Below, in pieces: positions 25,044 to 32,947 of a DNA stretch of 64,000 nt. This DNA is from an uncultured Chryseobacterium sp. (lineage in GTDB: Bacteria > Bacteroidota > Bacteroidia > Flavobacteriales > Weeksellaceae). The notes beneath the pieces were generated by a model. The model was not told the DNA's origin. It saw nothing but the letters and a program-made list of their open reading frames with translations, and did no database searches. Numbering within the stretch: position 1 is the stretch's first letter; the number at the start of each line of letters is the position of its first letter. The position numbers were made by a program, and so were the translations under genes. The DNA lies in contig CAJYGB010000018.1 of the NCBI GenBank assembly GCA_913774355.1, positions 62,001-126,000 on the forward strand, written 5' to 3'.

Positions 25044-25071
25044 AGGCAGTTCAAGAGAGAACTGCCTTTTT
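25044..25071 (+). terminator. plus-strand terminator not belonging to an annotated gene
   Basis: Nine-base arms AGGCAGTTC (25044-25052) and GAACTGCCT (25059-25067), then T residues to 25071. ndk ends 300 bases earlier with its own terminator. Confidence 0.6.
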
Positions 25072-25094
25072 GTGTATGTGATTGTGGAAAGATA

Positions 25095-25745
25095 TTAAAT
25101 CTTCATCAGCTCAATGGTGCGTTCCGGATTTTCCGCAGAAAATACTGCATTTCCGGCAACCAATACATCGGCTCCTGCCTCAAAAAGTTTCGCTGCATTA
25201 TCGATATTTACCCCGCCGTCCACTTCAATTAAAGCCGTAGAATTGTTGCTCAGGATAAGATCTTTGGTTTCTGCAATTTTTTTATAGGTATTCTCAATGA
25301 ATTTCTGACCGCCGAAACCGGGATTCACACTCATCAGAAGAACGAGATCAACGTCGGCAATAATGTCTTCCAGCATCAGAACCGGTGTGGAAGGATTTAA
25401 GACAACTCCCGCCTTAGCTCCAAGATCCTGTATGTGATGTATGGTTCTGTGCAGATGGGTGCAGGCTTCATAATGTACGGAAACCAGATCGGCTCCCTGA
25501 TTTATAAATTCCTCTACATATTTTTCAGGTTCCACGATCATCAGGTGCACATCTACAAATTTCGTGGTGTGCTGCTGAACGGTCTTCATCATCGGAAACC
25601 CGAAAGAAATATTCGGGACGAATCTTCCGTCCATGACGTCCACATGGATCCAGTCGGCCTGTGAATGATTCAACATCTCGATATCTCTCTGCAGATTCCC
25701 GAAGTCTGCGGCTAGAAGGGAGGGAGCAATAAGCTTCGTTTTCAT
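25095..25745 (-). CDS. rpe: ribulose-phosphate 3-epimerase
   Basis: 216 residues, a complete TIM barrel. Motifs are I-A-P-S-L-L-A-A-D-F, W-I-H-V-D-V-M-D-G-R-F-V-P-N-I-S-F-G, V-H-L-M-I, V-L-L-M-S-V-N-P-G-F-G-G-Q-K-F, and E-V-D-G-G-V-N. The two catalytic Asp and the metal-binding His and Asp residues are all present. It interconverts ribulose 5-phosphate and xylulose 5-phosphate in the pentose phosphate pathway. The M42 peptidase gene lies 72 bases upstream on the same strand; they may or may not share a transcript. Confidence 0.95.
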   Translation of the reverse strand: MKTKLIAPSLLAADFGNLQRDIEMLNHSQADWIHVDVMDGRFVPNISFGFPMMKTVQQHTTKFVDVHLMIVEPEKYVEEFINQGADLVSVHYEACTHLHRTIHHIQDLGAKAGVVLNPSTPVLMLEDIIADVDLVLLMSVNPGFGGQKFIENTYKKIAETKDLILSNNSTALIEVDGGVNIDNAAKLFEAGADVLVAGNAVFSAENPERTIELMKI

Positions 25746-25817
25746 TTTTATCGTTTACTTCAAATTAGATTTAAAAAACTGATATTCGATACATCCCTAT
25801 CAGTCATCAATTATATT

Positions 25818-26891
25818 TCAGTGGTATTTCAGCTTCATTTCCGGTTTGATCTCCAGAATGGTTTCGTAAATTAGCCGGATGACATTTCCGACATCTTCTT
25901 TGGCTACCATTTCCACAGTCGTGTGCATATACCGTAAAGGTAAAGAAATCAATGCGCTTGGTACGCCGCCGTTTGAATGTGCGAAGGCATCGGTATCCGT
26001 TCCGGTAGCGCGGCTGGCTGCTGCTCTCTGGAAAGGTATTTTTTTAGCTTTCGCCGTCTGAATGATCAGTTCCCGGATCGTATGATGAACACTCGGAGCA
26101 AAGAAAACCACAGGTCCTGCGCCGCATTTCTGGTCGCCCTCCTTTTTCTTCTCGATCATCGGGGTAGTGGTGTCGTGGGTAACATCGGTAACGATAGCGA
26201 TGTCTGGTTTTATCGTATCAGCGATCATATCCGCGCCGTACAACCCGACTTCTTCCTGGACGGAATTGGTAATGTATAATCCGAATGGAATCGTTTTTTT
26301 GTTTTCCTTTAAAAGTCTTGCCACTTCCGCGATCATAAATCCTCCGATTCTATTATCCAATGCGCGGCAGACAAAATAGCGGTTATTCATTTCGAAGAAT
26401 TCATCAGGATAAGTGATCATGCATCCTACATAGATTCCCATTTCTTCAACTTCCTGCTTGGTGGTCGCGCCACAATCGATAAAGATATTTTCAATTTTCG
26501 GAGTCGGCTCGTTCTGGTTGCTTCGGGTGTGAATCGCCGGCCATCCGAAAACGCCTTTTACAATTCCCTTCTCACCATGGATATGAACGACTTTAGACGG
26601 GGCGATCGTCTGATCGGAACCTCCGTTTCTGATTACGTAAATCAGCCCGTCATCCGTAATATAATTCACATACCATGAAATCTCATCGGCATGCGCCTCG
26701 ATCACCACCTTGAATTCGGCTTCCGGGTTGATGATTCCGTAGCAGGTGCCATAATGATCCACTTCTACTTTATCAACGTAAGGACGGATGTAATCCATCC
26801 AGATTTTCTGGCCCTCATGCTCATATCCTGTTGGAGATGAGGTGTTTAAATATTTTTCTAAAAATTTCAAAGATTTCTTTTCAAATTTCAT
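25818..26891 (-). CDS. M42 family metallopeptidase (aminopeptidase)
   Basis: 357 residues. The co-catalytic zinc site is visible: V-I-E-A-H-A-D-E-I with the first His/Asp, R-A-L-D-N-R-I-G-G, V-Q-E-E-V-G-L-Y-G-A with the catalytic Glu pair, A-I-V-T-D-V-T-H-D-T, and near the C-terminus the last His (L-R-Y-M-H-T-T-V-E). M42 enzymes form large tetrahedral complexes and trim peptides in the cytoplasm. No signal peptide is present. The gene is divergent from the DUF4294 gene; the two starts are 51 bases apart. Confidence 0.92.
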   Translation of the reverse strand: MKFEKKSLKFLEKYLNTSSPTGYEHEGQKIWMDYIRPYVDKVEVDHYGTCYGIINPEAEFKVVIEAHADEISWYVNYITDDGLIYVIRNGGSDQTIAPSKVVHIHGEKGIVKGVFGWPAIHTRSNQNEPTPKIENIFIDCGATTKQEVEEMGIYVGCMITYPDEFFEMNNRYFVCRALDNRIGGFMIAEVARLLKENKKTIPFGLYITNSVQEEVGLYGADMIADTIKPDIAIVTDVTHDTTTPMIEKKKEGDQKCGAGPVVFFAPSVHHTIRELIIQTAKAKKIPFQRAAASRATGTDTDAFAHSNGGVPSALISLPLRYMHTTVEMVAKEDVGNVIRLIYETILEIKPEMKLKYH

Positions 26892-26942
26892 AAAAAGGAA
26901 TGATTTTTGCGTTCAATTTTTGTTCTAATAAGTGTAAAAATA

Positions 26943-27647
26943 ATGAAATTTAGTAAGATTATCTGTCTTTTCCTTTTCTTTTTTGGGATCAGCATTTTCG
27001 GTCAGAAAGATTCTGTGATTGCGAAACCGTTAAGCCAATACCCTCAGGAACTGCTGAAAACAGACGAATTCGGAAATAAATATTTTTATGATGAACGGCA
27101 GAAGGCAAAGATTTATGAGATCAATGGGGAAACCGTAGTGGTAATGGATGAACTGGTTCTGCTTAATAAACCGAAATTCAACAACCAGCTGGACAGAAAT
27201 TACTATTACTTCCTTAATAAAAAGCTGTACCGCGTATACCCTCTTTTTTTAACGGCTTTACAGCAGTACCGCGACATCCAGGGTGAAATGACCAACATGG
27301 ATGATAAATCCAGGAGAAAATACATCCGCGACCGTCAGAATATCCTGGCAGACCAGTATGAAAAGCAACTAAGGGATCTAACCACTACCGAAGGTCAGGT
27401 GTTTGCCAAGCTGATGAACCGCGCAACAGGCAAAAACGTTTATGAAATCATCAAGGAATTAAGAGGCGGTTGGAGCGCGTTCTGGTGGAATGTAAAAGGT
27501 AAGATGGCAGACATCGATCTGAAGGATCAGTACAATCCGCACCGAAACCGCACCGATGAATACCTTGAATCTCTTTTGCAATCGAACTGGAACTCCGGCT
27601 ATCTGCAGCCTTATCCGGGTGCCGGTACTTTTAGGGTATCCCGGTAA
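26943..27647 (+). CDS. secreted DUF4294 protein
   Basis: 234 residues from the ATG at 26943, which places the signal peptide (MKFSKIICLFLFFFGISIFG) at the very start. An ATG at 26907 would add twelve residues in front of it. The core shows the DUF4294 pattern: Q-L-D-R-N-Y-Y-Y-F-L-N-K-K-L-Y-R-V-Y-P-L, a charged helix, and T-G-K-N-V-Y-E-I-I-K-E-L-R-G-G-W-S-A-F-W-W. The family is restricted to Bacteroidota and has no known function. The protein is predicted to be periplasmic or outer-membrane associated. Confidence 0.85.
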   Translation: MKFSKIICLFLFFFGISIFGQKDSVIAKPLSQYPQELLKTDEFGNKYFYDERQKAKIYEINGETVVVMDELVLLNKPKFNNQLDRNYYYFLNKKLYRVYPLFLTALQQYRDIQGEMTNMDDKSRRKYIRDRQNILADQYEKQLRDLTTTEGQVFAKLMNRATGKNVYEIIKELRGGWSAFWWNVKGKMADIDLKDQYNPHRNRTDEYLESLLQSNWNSGYLQPYPGAGTFRVSR

Positions 27648-27665
27648 ATAAATCAAGTAAATATA

Positions 27666-27699
27666 AAAAATTCCTGTAAGCGAACTTACAGGAATTTTT
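27666..27699. terminator. bidirectional terminator that overlaps the NUDIX stop codon
   Basis: Fifteen-base perfect arms (27666-27680 and 27685-27699) around a CGAA loop, A-rich on the left and T-rich on the right. The last codons of the minus-strand NUDIX gene, down to its TAA at 27686, lie inside the right arm. Confidence 0.75.
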
Positions 27700-28102
27700 C
27701 TTTTAATTTATCAAAAACAATCTGGTCTACCGGTAGCGGAAACGGGTTGCCCGGCTGGTCTATACTCACCCACTCTGTTCTTTCAATACACGGATCGAGG
27801 ATCAGGAAGTCTTCTTCGTTGATGATGTTTACAAGATAATAAATGGTAAGCAGCTGTTCGTTTTCTCTGAAGCGTGATACCACGAAATCTTCCTGGGTAT
27901 AAAAATGTTCTGTAATCTCTATTTTTACGTTTAGTTCTTCATCAAATTCACGGTGTAAGCACTCTATTAATCCTTCCCCGAATTCTAGTCCGCCACCCGG
28001 AAACTTCATTAATGGCTCGCCGGCGTATTCTTCAAACAAAGCAAGAACTTTCCTGTTCTTTACGGCACAGGCATACACTCTAATGTTGATCTTGTCTATC
28101 AT
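27686..28102 (-). CDS. NUDIX hydrolase
   Basis: 138 residues. The Nudix box is complete: G-G-L-E-F-G-E-G-L-I-E-C-L-H-R-E-F-D-E-E-L, corresponding to GX5EX7REXXEE, on a mixed beta fold. Such enzymes hydrolyse a nucleoside diphosphate linked to another group; the substrate cannot be named. The gene stands alone. The sequence K-L-K-E-K-F-L at the C-terminus is encoded within the terminator arm shared with the DUF4294 gene. Confidence 0.9.
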   Translation of the reverse strand: MIDKINIRVYACAVKNRKVLALFEEYAGEPLMKFPGGGLEFGEGLIECLHREFDEELNVKIEITEHFYTQEDFVVSRFRENEQLLTIYYLVNIINEEDFLILDPCIERTEWVSIDQPGNPFPLPVDQIVFDKLKEKFL

Positions 28103-28421
28103 ATCTAATAATTTGTATGGCTAATTTAGGAATTTTGGATGAAGAATCAATTCTTTCGCATTACTGGTGGTTAATTTGAAAATCCATCAACGGGATTCAG
28201 CTCTTAAGCAAAGCAGTTACTGTTGCTCAAGAAGGTAATTGCTTTGTGAAAATTACTTTGTGTTGTTTATACAATTTGTATTCAGTATACTGAGATAAAC
28301 AAGTGATAAAAAATAGCATGTAAAATACTTAAAAACAATTTATTAAGAAATCGATAAAAAATCACTATTTGTTGAGTTTTATTTTGTATATTGCATTTAC
28401 AAACCAATAACCATTTTTATT
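28103..28421. other. intergenic stretch before the lipoprotein gene
   Basis: Divergent upstream region of NUDIX and lipoprotein genes. An imperfect -7-like TATATTGC lies near 28387. The bases AATAACCATTTTTATT directly before the ATG are a leader seen in several genes here. Nothing else is recognisable. Confidence 0.35.
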
Positions 28422-28913
28422 ATGAAAAAACTAATTTCATGTAGTTTGCTGATTCTAGCAATGTTAACTTCTACAACTTCCTGTCAGGAAGAAGAAAATT
28501 CAGCTCAGTACAATAATGAGGTCATCTCAAAAAGTATTGTAGCAGCCAAAGAGTATACTGTATCCTATTATGCAGGAATAAAAATGAGAAGATTTAAGCC
28601 AGCCTGTAATAGTGGTATCGGATTCTGCCCAAGTTCAAAGCTAATGGAGGAAAGTTTTAGTCAGTACAGCACTATGCAGATTGATAACAATACTTTCAAG
28701 GTGAAAGTTACACCAATAACTGATACCAAAGTAAATATGAATGTTATTGTCAATGATGGTTATGATGCAGGAAGTGTTTTTGACATAACTAGTAATTATA
28801 TATTACCTGTTTCCGGTAACGCAAGCAATATAGTACTCATCGCCGGATCTTACACGATTACAAAAGTCGGGAACAATGAATACAGTATCAATATAGATGC
28901 GGTAGTCAATTGA
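28422..28913 (+). CDS. small lipoprotein, probably surface-exposed
   Basis: 163 residues with a lipoprotein signal peptide ending T-T-S-C (Cys21), followed by Q-E-E-E-N, an acidic stretch like the surface-export signal of Bacteroidota lipoproteins. The mature part has a conserved-looking C-N-S-G-I-G-F-C (two cysteines, possibly a disulfide) and a C-terminal beta-rich domain. I do not recognise a family. It has its own terminator and appears monocistronic. Confidence 0.75.
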   Translation: MKKLISCSLLILAMLTSTTSCQEEENSAQYNNEVISKSIVAAKEYTVSYYAGIKMRRFKPACNSGIGFCPSSKLMEESFSQYSTMQIDNNTFKVKVTPITDTKVNMNVIVNDGYDAGSVFDITSNYILPVSGNASNIVLIAGSYTITKVGNNEYSINIDAVVN

Positions 28914-28969
28914 TTTACGAATGGTAAAAGATTGGGGATCGGTATAAAGGATTCATGACACGTATTAAA

Positions 28970-29004
28970 AAATAAAGCAGAAGTATTCCTGCTTTATTTT
29001 TTTT
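28970..29004 (+). terminator. terminator of the lipoprotein gene
   Basis: Eleven-base arms (28970-28980 and 28989-28999), 8-base loop, T-run to 29004. Confidence 0.7.
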
Positions 29005-29282
29005 AGTATGTGAATATTTACGAACTTCGCTCTGTTATAATTTTTACCTCAATCTAAGATAATTTTAACAGGTGTATTATCCTTTTTTTTCATTTTTAAG
29101 AAAAATCTCTCTTGAATTTTTATCCATAAAATAAATTAGGAACTGCTATTTTTCCCGTATTCTGATATAAAGATCCTGAAGCCAATTTACTCTATTTGTT
29201 AATTATCCATACGTAAAACTAATTCGTTATGTAAAATGCTCTGTAGTAATAGTACGCACCGAAGTCAATGTGAACCGAAAAT
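29005..29282. other. gene-free stretch between lipoprotein gene and mnmD
   Basis: With the terminator before it, the gap between the two genes is 369 bases. I see no open frame, hairpin or repeat in this part. Confidence 0.4.
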
Positions 29283-29957
29283 TTACAGCTTCACCGCATT
29301 GATCATCTCTCTTTTCCCCGGAGGACCCTGCTTCTTTTCCACCTGAAAATTCAGATCCTGAAGAATCCTTCTGACACTGCCTTTGGAAGAATAAGTTGTT
29401 AATAAACCGTTTACCGCCATTTTATCCGACACCATTTCAAAAAGAGGCTTTTCCCAGAGATCCGGTTGGACCCTTGCGCCGAAGCAATCGTAGTAAACAA
29501 GGTTAATGGCCGGTAAATCAATATTTTTCAGATCGAAAAAATCACATTGAATCTTTTTTATGTTGAAGCCTTTAATAATTTCAGTTGATTTTTCCCAGTC
29601 TGCAAGATGAATTTTTTGATAAATATTTTTGAATTCAGGGTTATCGAAGAGGTCATAATAGGCCAAATCATTTATTTCAGATTCATTTACGGGATACTTT
29701 TCGAGCGTGAAGTAGTTGATGACATGACTTTTGTCAGTTTTTAAATATTCATTAATTGTTACCAAAACATTCAAACCTGTTCCAAAACCGAGTTCTAAAA
29801 TATTAATTTCATAATGATTTATAAGATTTAATCCGTTTTTGATAAACACATGTTCTGCCTCCTGTAATGCACCATGGTGTGAATGGTAATTTTCGTTCAA
29901 TTCATTGATAAACAATGTTTTGCTGCCGTCGTTTGTGGTCTTGATTTCTCTTTTCAA
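29283..29957 (-). CDS. mnmD: MnmD-type tRNA (mnm5s2U34) methyltransferase
   Basis: 224 residues. The N-terminal T-N-D-G-S-K-T-L, then Y-H-S-H-H-G-A-L-Q-E-A-E-H-V-F-I, mark the stand-alone MnmD domain (Methyltransf_30). SAM binding is by I-L-E-L-G-F-G-T-G-L-N. The catalytic strand carries V-Y-Y-D-C-F-G-A-R, and the end has P-P-G-K-R-E-M. In E. coli this domain is fused to an oxidase in MnmC; here only the methyltransferase is present, as usual in Bacteroidota. It finishes the wobble uridine modification of certain tRNAs. The gene is divergent from ilvE; both have -7 elements in the 84-bp gap. Confidence 0.88.
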   Translation of the reverse strand: MKREIKTTNDGSKTLFINELNENYHSHHGALQEAEHVFIKNGLNLINHYEINILELGFGTGLNVLVTINEYLKTDKSHVINYFTLEKYPVNESEINDLAYYDLFDNPEFKNIYQKIHLADWEKSTEIIKGFNIKKIQCDFFDLKNIDLPAINLVYYDCFGARVQPDLWEKPLFEMVSDKMAVNGLLTTYSSKGSVRRILQDLNFQVEKKQGPPGKREMINAVKL

Positions 29958-29969
29958 GCTATTTTTTTA

Positions 29970-29977
29970 CAAATTTA
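29970..29977 (-). promoter_or_regulatory. -7 promoter element for mnmD
   Basis: The complement reads TAAATTTG, 12 bases before the ATG, implying an almost leaderless mRNA. No -33 TTG. Confidence 0.4.
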
Positions 29978-30008
29978 CTCTAAAATTTTTATATTTAGAA
30001 AATTATAT

Positions 30009-30016
30009 TAAATTTG
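30009..30016 (+). promoter_or_regulatory. -7 promoter element for ilvE
   Basis: TAAATTTG, 25 bases before the ATG at 30042. Confidence 0.5.
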
Positions 30017-30041
30017 TAGAACCTCATAAAAAATTTTAGAA

Positions 30042-31112
30042 ATGATAATTCAAAAAACTGAAAACTCCCGAATTTCTACATTCGACCCAAACAACTTTTC
30101 ATTCGGAAACACATTTATCGATCACATGATCATCTGTGAGTACGAGAATGGAAAGTGGGGTGATGTAAAATTGGTTCCTTATGGTCCTTTAGCCTTTACA
30201 CCCGCTATGATGGGAGTAAACTATGGACAAGCTTGTTTTGAAGGCATGAAAGCCTATAAAGACAAAGACGGACAGGTTTTCCTTTTCAGGCCTGAAAAGA
30301 ATTTTGAACGTATCAATAAATCGGCAAAGCGTCTGGCGATGCCTGAAGTAACTAAAGAAATGTTTATAGACGGGCTGAAAGCTTTGGTGGATATCGACAG
30401 AAACTGGATTCCTGAAGGAGAAGGGATGTCTTTATATATAAGACCGTTGATTTTCGCTACTGAAGAAGCTCTGAAAGCGAGAGTAGCCAATAAATATATG
30501 TTCGCCATCGTGGCAACCCCTGCCAAAATGTATTATACGGAACCTGTTTCGGTGAAAATTTCAGACCACTATTCCAGAGCGGCCAACGGTGGGGTAGGTT
30601 CTGCAAAAGCAGCCGGAAACTATGCCGCTTCTTTCTATCCTACGCAATTGGCGATTGAAGAAGGCTATGAGCAGATTATCTGGACGGATGATGCTACCCA
30701 CGAATATTTCGAGGAAAGCGGAACGATGAACGTATTTGTAAGAATCAACGATACGATCTATACGCCTCCTACGTCTGAGAAGATCCTTGACGGAGTAACC
30801 AGAGACAGTTTTATCAACTTGGCTAAACAGAGAGGAATTGATGTGAAAGTGGAGCCGATCAAAGTGAAAGATGTGGTTGATGCTCAGAAAAACGGTACTT
30901 TGAAAGAGGTATGGGGTGTTGGAACCGCAGTCGTAACTACCGTATTCCAGGCTTTAGGATACAACGGGGAGAAACTTGAATTGCCGAGATTATCGGATGA
31001 AGAAAGCTTCGCCGTAATTCTTAAAAATGACCTGGTAAATCTTCAGACCAACCTTTCCGATGATCCTTTCGGATGGAGAGTAAAAGTTGACCATGTTTTG
31101 GAAACCGTTTAA
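30042..31112 (+). CDS. ilvE: branched-chain amino acid aminotransferase
   Basis: 356 residues, the BCAT type of class IV PLP aminotransferases. Motifs include F-E-G-M-K-A-Y-K (substrate loop), Y-I-R-P-L-I-F-A-T, the Schiff-base lysine in V-G-S-A-K-A-A-G-N-Y-A-A, Y-F-E-E-S-G-T-M-N-V-F, and G-V-G-T-A-V-V-T-T-V with phosphate-binding threonines. It moves the amino group between glutamate and Leu, Ile or Val. The gene is alone, with a -7 element in front and a possible short hairpin (31139-31156) behind. Confidence 0.95.
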   Translation: MIIQKTENSRISTFDPNNFSFGNTFIDHMIICEYENGKWGDVKLVPYGPLAFTPAMMGVNYGQACFEGMKAYKDKDGQVFLFRPEKNFERINKSAKRLAMPEVTKEMFIDGLKALVDIDRNWIPEGEGMSLYIRPLIFATEEALKARVANKYMFAIVATPAKMYYTEPVSVKISDHYSRAANGGVGSAKAAGNYAASFYPTQLAIEEGYEQIIWTDDATHEYFEESGTMNVFVRINDTIYTPPTSEKILDGVTRDSFINLAKQRGIDVKVEPIKVKDVVDAQKNGTLKEVWGVGTAVVTTVFQALGYNGEKLELPRLSDEESFAVILKNDLVNLQTNLSDDPFGWRVKVDHVLETV

Positions 31113-31138
31113 TTTCAGCATTTAATAATAAGCATAGG

Positions 31139-31163
31139 GCCGGGAGTTTTTCCGGCTTTCTAT
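31139..31163 (+). terminator. weak terminator-like hairpin after ilvE
   Basis: Arms GCCGG (31139-31143) and CCGGC (31152-31156), T-rich trailer. The short stem makes this uncertain. Confidence 0.35.
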
Positions 31164-31209
31164 TTTTGCAGTAGTGACAGTGAAAATCATCAAACTTTGG
31201 TCCCAAGTT

Positions 31210-31240
31210 TTGTTAATGATTACCGAAATGTGTATTTTCG
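31210..31240 (+). promoter_or_regulatory. promoter of the gldI operon
   Basis: TTG (31210-31212), 20 bases, TATTTTCG (31233-31240), one mismatch to TAnnTTTG. Confidence 0.5.
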
Positions 31241-31249
31241 CAAAAGTTT

Positions 31250-31759
31250 ATGAAAAAAATATTCTTCATATCAGTATTGGGTATCATCAGCTGCAGCAAA
31301 AATGCGCAGACCCATCCTCCTGTTGGTGGCGTTCTCAGCAAGAACGATCTTGAGGTTTCCCGGAACAGGATGAAAAACCTCAATATACTGGAAAGAACAC
31401 AAATCCAGGACTGGATCAGCGGCCAGCCCATAAAGTTTTATCCGACCCAGCTCAATTACTGGACGAGTGCCGAAGGATTCGACCAACGGCAGAGGAGACA
31501 TGATAACAGCCTGATTTCCTATTCCTACGACCTTTACGATTTTGACCAGACCAAAATCTACGAGCAGCCGATCGAGAGGAGAAATGCCAAATTCGGGCAT
31601 TTTGATGAGCTGAAGGCAGTTGAGGATGCGTTACGTTTTATCCGCGATGGCGAGGAAGTAACCCTGCTTGTTCCTTCTGCCCTGGCATACGGGACCTATG
31701 GCGATGAAAAGAAAATCGATAATGATATTCCTTTAATCATAAAATTAAAAGCATTATAA
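31250..31759 (+). CDS. gldI: gliding motility-associated FKBP-type isomerase lipoprotein GldI
   Basis: 169 residues. A lipoprotein signal ends I-I-S-C (Cys15). The rest is an FKBP-like fold with A-V-E-D-A-L-R-F-I-R-D-G-E-E-V-T-L-L-V-P-S-A-L-A-Y-G, the segment that forms the proline-isomerase pocket, and a final I-P-L-I-I-K-L-K-A-L strand. GldI is needed for gliding and type IX secretion in Flavobacterium johnsoniae and is thought to fold outer envelope components. The N-terminal part is less conserved. The next gene, another isomerase, starts 3 bases later. Confidence 0.85.
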   Translation: MKKIFFISVLGIISCSKNAQTHPPVGGVLSKNDLEVSRNRMKNLNILERTQIQDWISGQPIKFYPTQLNYWTSAEGFDQRQRRHDNSLISYSYDLYDFDQTKIYEQPIERRNAKFGHFDELKAVEDALRFIRDGEEVTLLVPSALAYGTYGDEKKIDNDIPLIIKLKAL

Positions 31760-31762
31760 TCC

Positions 31763-32878
31763 ATGAAATTGTTTAACAAAAATATAATTCTGGCAGCGGC
31801 AAGTGTTTCGCTGATGAGTTGTACACCAATTTATAAAAAAATGAACGTAGACAAAGAAACTTACGAAGGTCTTAATGACGGACTTTACGCAAATCTTCAG
31901 ACCACAAAAGGCAATATGATTGTAAAGTTTGAAGACAAAAAAGCCCCTGTAACGGTCGCTAACTTTATCGGACTTGCAGAAGGGAAAATCGATAACAAGG
32001 CAAAAGCAAAAGGAGTTCCTTATTATGACGGGACTATTTTCCACAGAGTGATCAAGGACTTCATGATCCAGGGGGGAGATCCTCAGGGAACGGGAATGGG
32101 TGATCCGGGATATAAATTCGAGGATGAAAAAAATGATCTGAAGCATACCGGAAAAGGGATTCTTTCCATGGCGAATTCAGGACCGAACACCAACGGTTCG
32201 CAATTCTTCATTACCGAAGTAGCAACGCCCTGGCTGGACGGAAGACACACGATCTTCGGAAAAGTGGTAAAAGGAGAAGACGTGATCGATGCGATCGCCA
32301 ATGTTGAAAAAGGACCTCAGGACAAACCTAAAACCGATATCGTTTTAGAAAAGGTTTCTGTATTCAGCAAAGGAGATGAGTACAAAAACTACGATCCTGC
32401 AAAAACTTTTACTGAAGGCAAGGCAAAGATCGCAGAAAATAACAAAGCAGCGGCTGCAAAAGAAGAAGCTGACAAGAAGAAAAAGGAAGAAGAATTCAAG
32501 GCAAACCAGGAAAAAATGGTTGAAAACCTGAAAGCGGGAATGCAGAAAACCGAATCCGGTCTTTATTATAAAATCACCAAAACAACGGAAGGAAAAGCAC
32601 CGAAAGCAGGTGACAATGTTTCCGTACACTATGCGGGGAAGTTGGTTGACGGAACCGAGTTCGATTCTTCATTCAAAAGAAATGAGCCGATCGAAATTCC
32701 AATCGGAATGGGTAGAGTAATCAAAGGATGGGATGAGGGAATCTTATTATTGAAAGAAGGGGAGACTGCTACCTTACTGATCCCGCCGGCAATGGGCTAC
32801 GGAGAGAGAGGTGCAGGAGGCGTAATCCCGCCAAACGCATGGCTGGTTTTCGATGTAGAGCTGGTAAAAGTAAAATAA
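31763..32878 (+). CDS. cyclophilin-FKBP dual peptidyl-prolyl isomerase lipoprotein
   Basis: 371 residues. The lipoprotein signal ends L-M-S-C (Cys20). Residues about 43-195 form a cyclophilin domain (Y-Y-D-G-T-I-F-H-R-V-I-K-D-F-M-I-Q-G-G-D-P and N-T-N-G-S-Q-F-F-I-T). A lysine/glutamate-rich linker of about 65 residues, probably helical, follows. Residues about 270-371 form an FKBP domain (VSVHYAGKLVDGTEFDSSF, then G-W-D-E-G-I-L-L-L-K-E-G-E-T-A). Both active sites look complete. The pair with GldI is an envelope folding operon. A strong terminator follows. Confidence 0.92.
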   Translation: MKLFNKNIILAAASVSLMSCTPIYKKMNVDKETYEGLNDGLYANLQTTKGNMIVKFEDKKAPVTVANFIGLAEGKIDNKAKAKGVPYYDGTIFHRVIKDFMIQGGDPQGTGMGDPGYKFEDEKNDLKHTGKGILSMANSGPNTNGSQFFITEVATPWLDGRHTIFGKVVKGEDVIDAIANVEKGPQDKPKTDIVLEKVSVFSKGDEYKNYDPAKTFTEGKAKIAENNKAAAAKEEADKKKKEEEFKANQEKMVENLKAGMQKTESGLYYKITKTTEGKAPKAGDNVSVHYAGKLVDGTEFDSSFKRNEPIEIPIGMGRVIKGWDEGILLLKEGETATLLIPPAMGYGERGAGGVIPPNAWLVFDVELVKVK

Positions 32879-32892
32879 GCGAATTTTCATAT

Positions 32893-32922
32893 AAAAAAGC
32901 CGTCCGTAAGGATGGCTTTTTT
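32893..32922 (+). terminator. terminator of the gldI operon
   Basis: Thirteen-base arms (32893-32905 and 32910-32922, one G-U) around GTAA, ending in six T. Confidence 0.75.
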
Positions 32923-32947
32923 AGCATTATCCTAAAATCAATAAACC

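Larger units (their letters stand above)
24798..25094. other. intergenic stretch after ndk: hairpin, repeat copy 2 and orphan terminator
   Basis: It contains a hairpin ACGTAAA (24896-24902) with TTTACGT (24908-24914), repeat copy 2 (25001-25016) and a plus-strand terminator (25044-25071). Because ndk already has its own terminator, a short plus-strand RNA may be made here. No -7 element is clear, so I do not annotate one. Confidence 0.35.
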
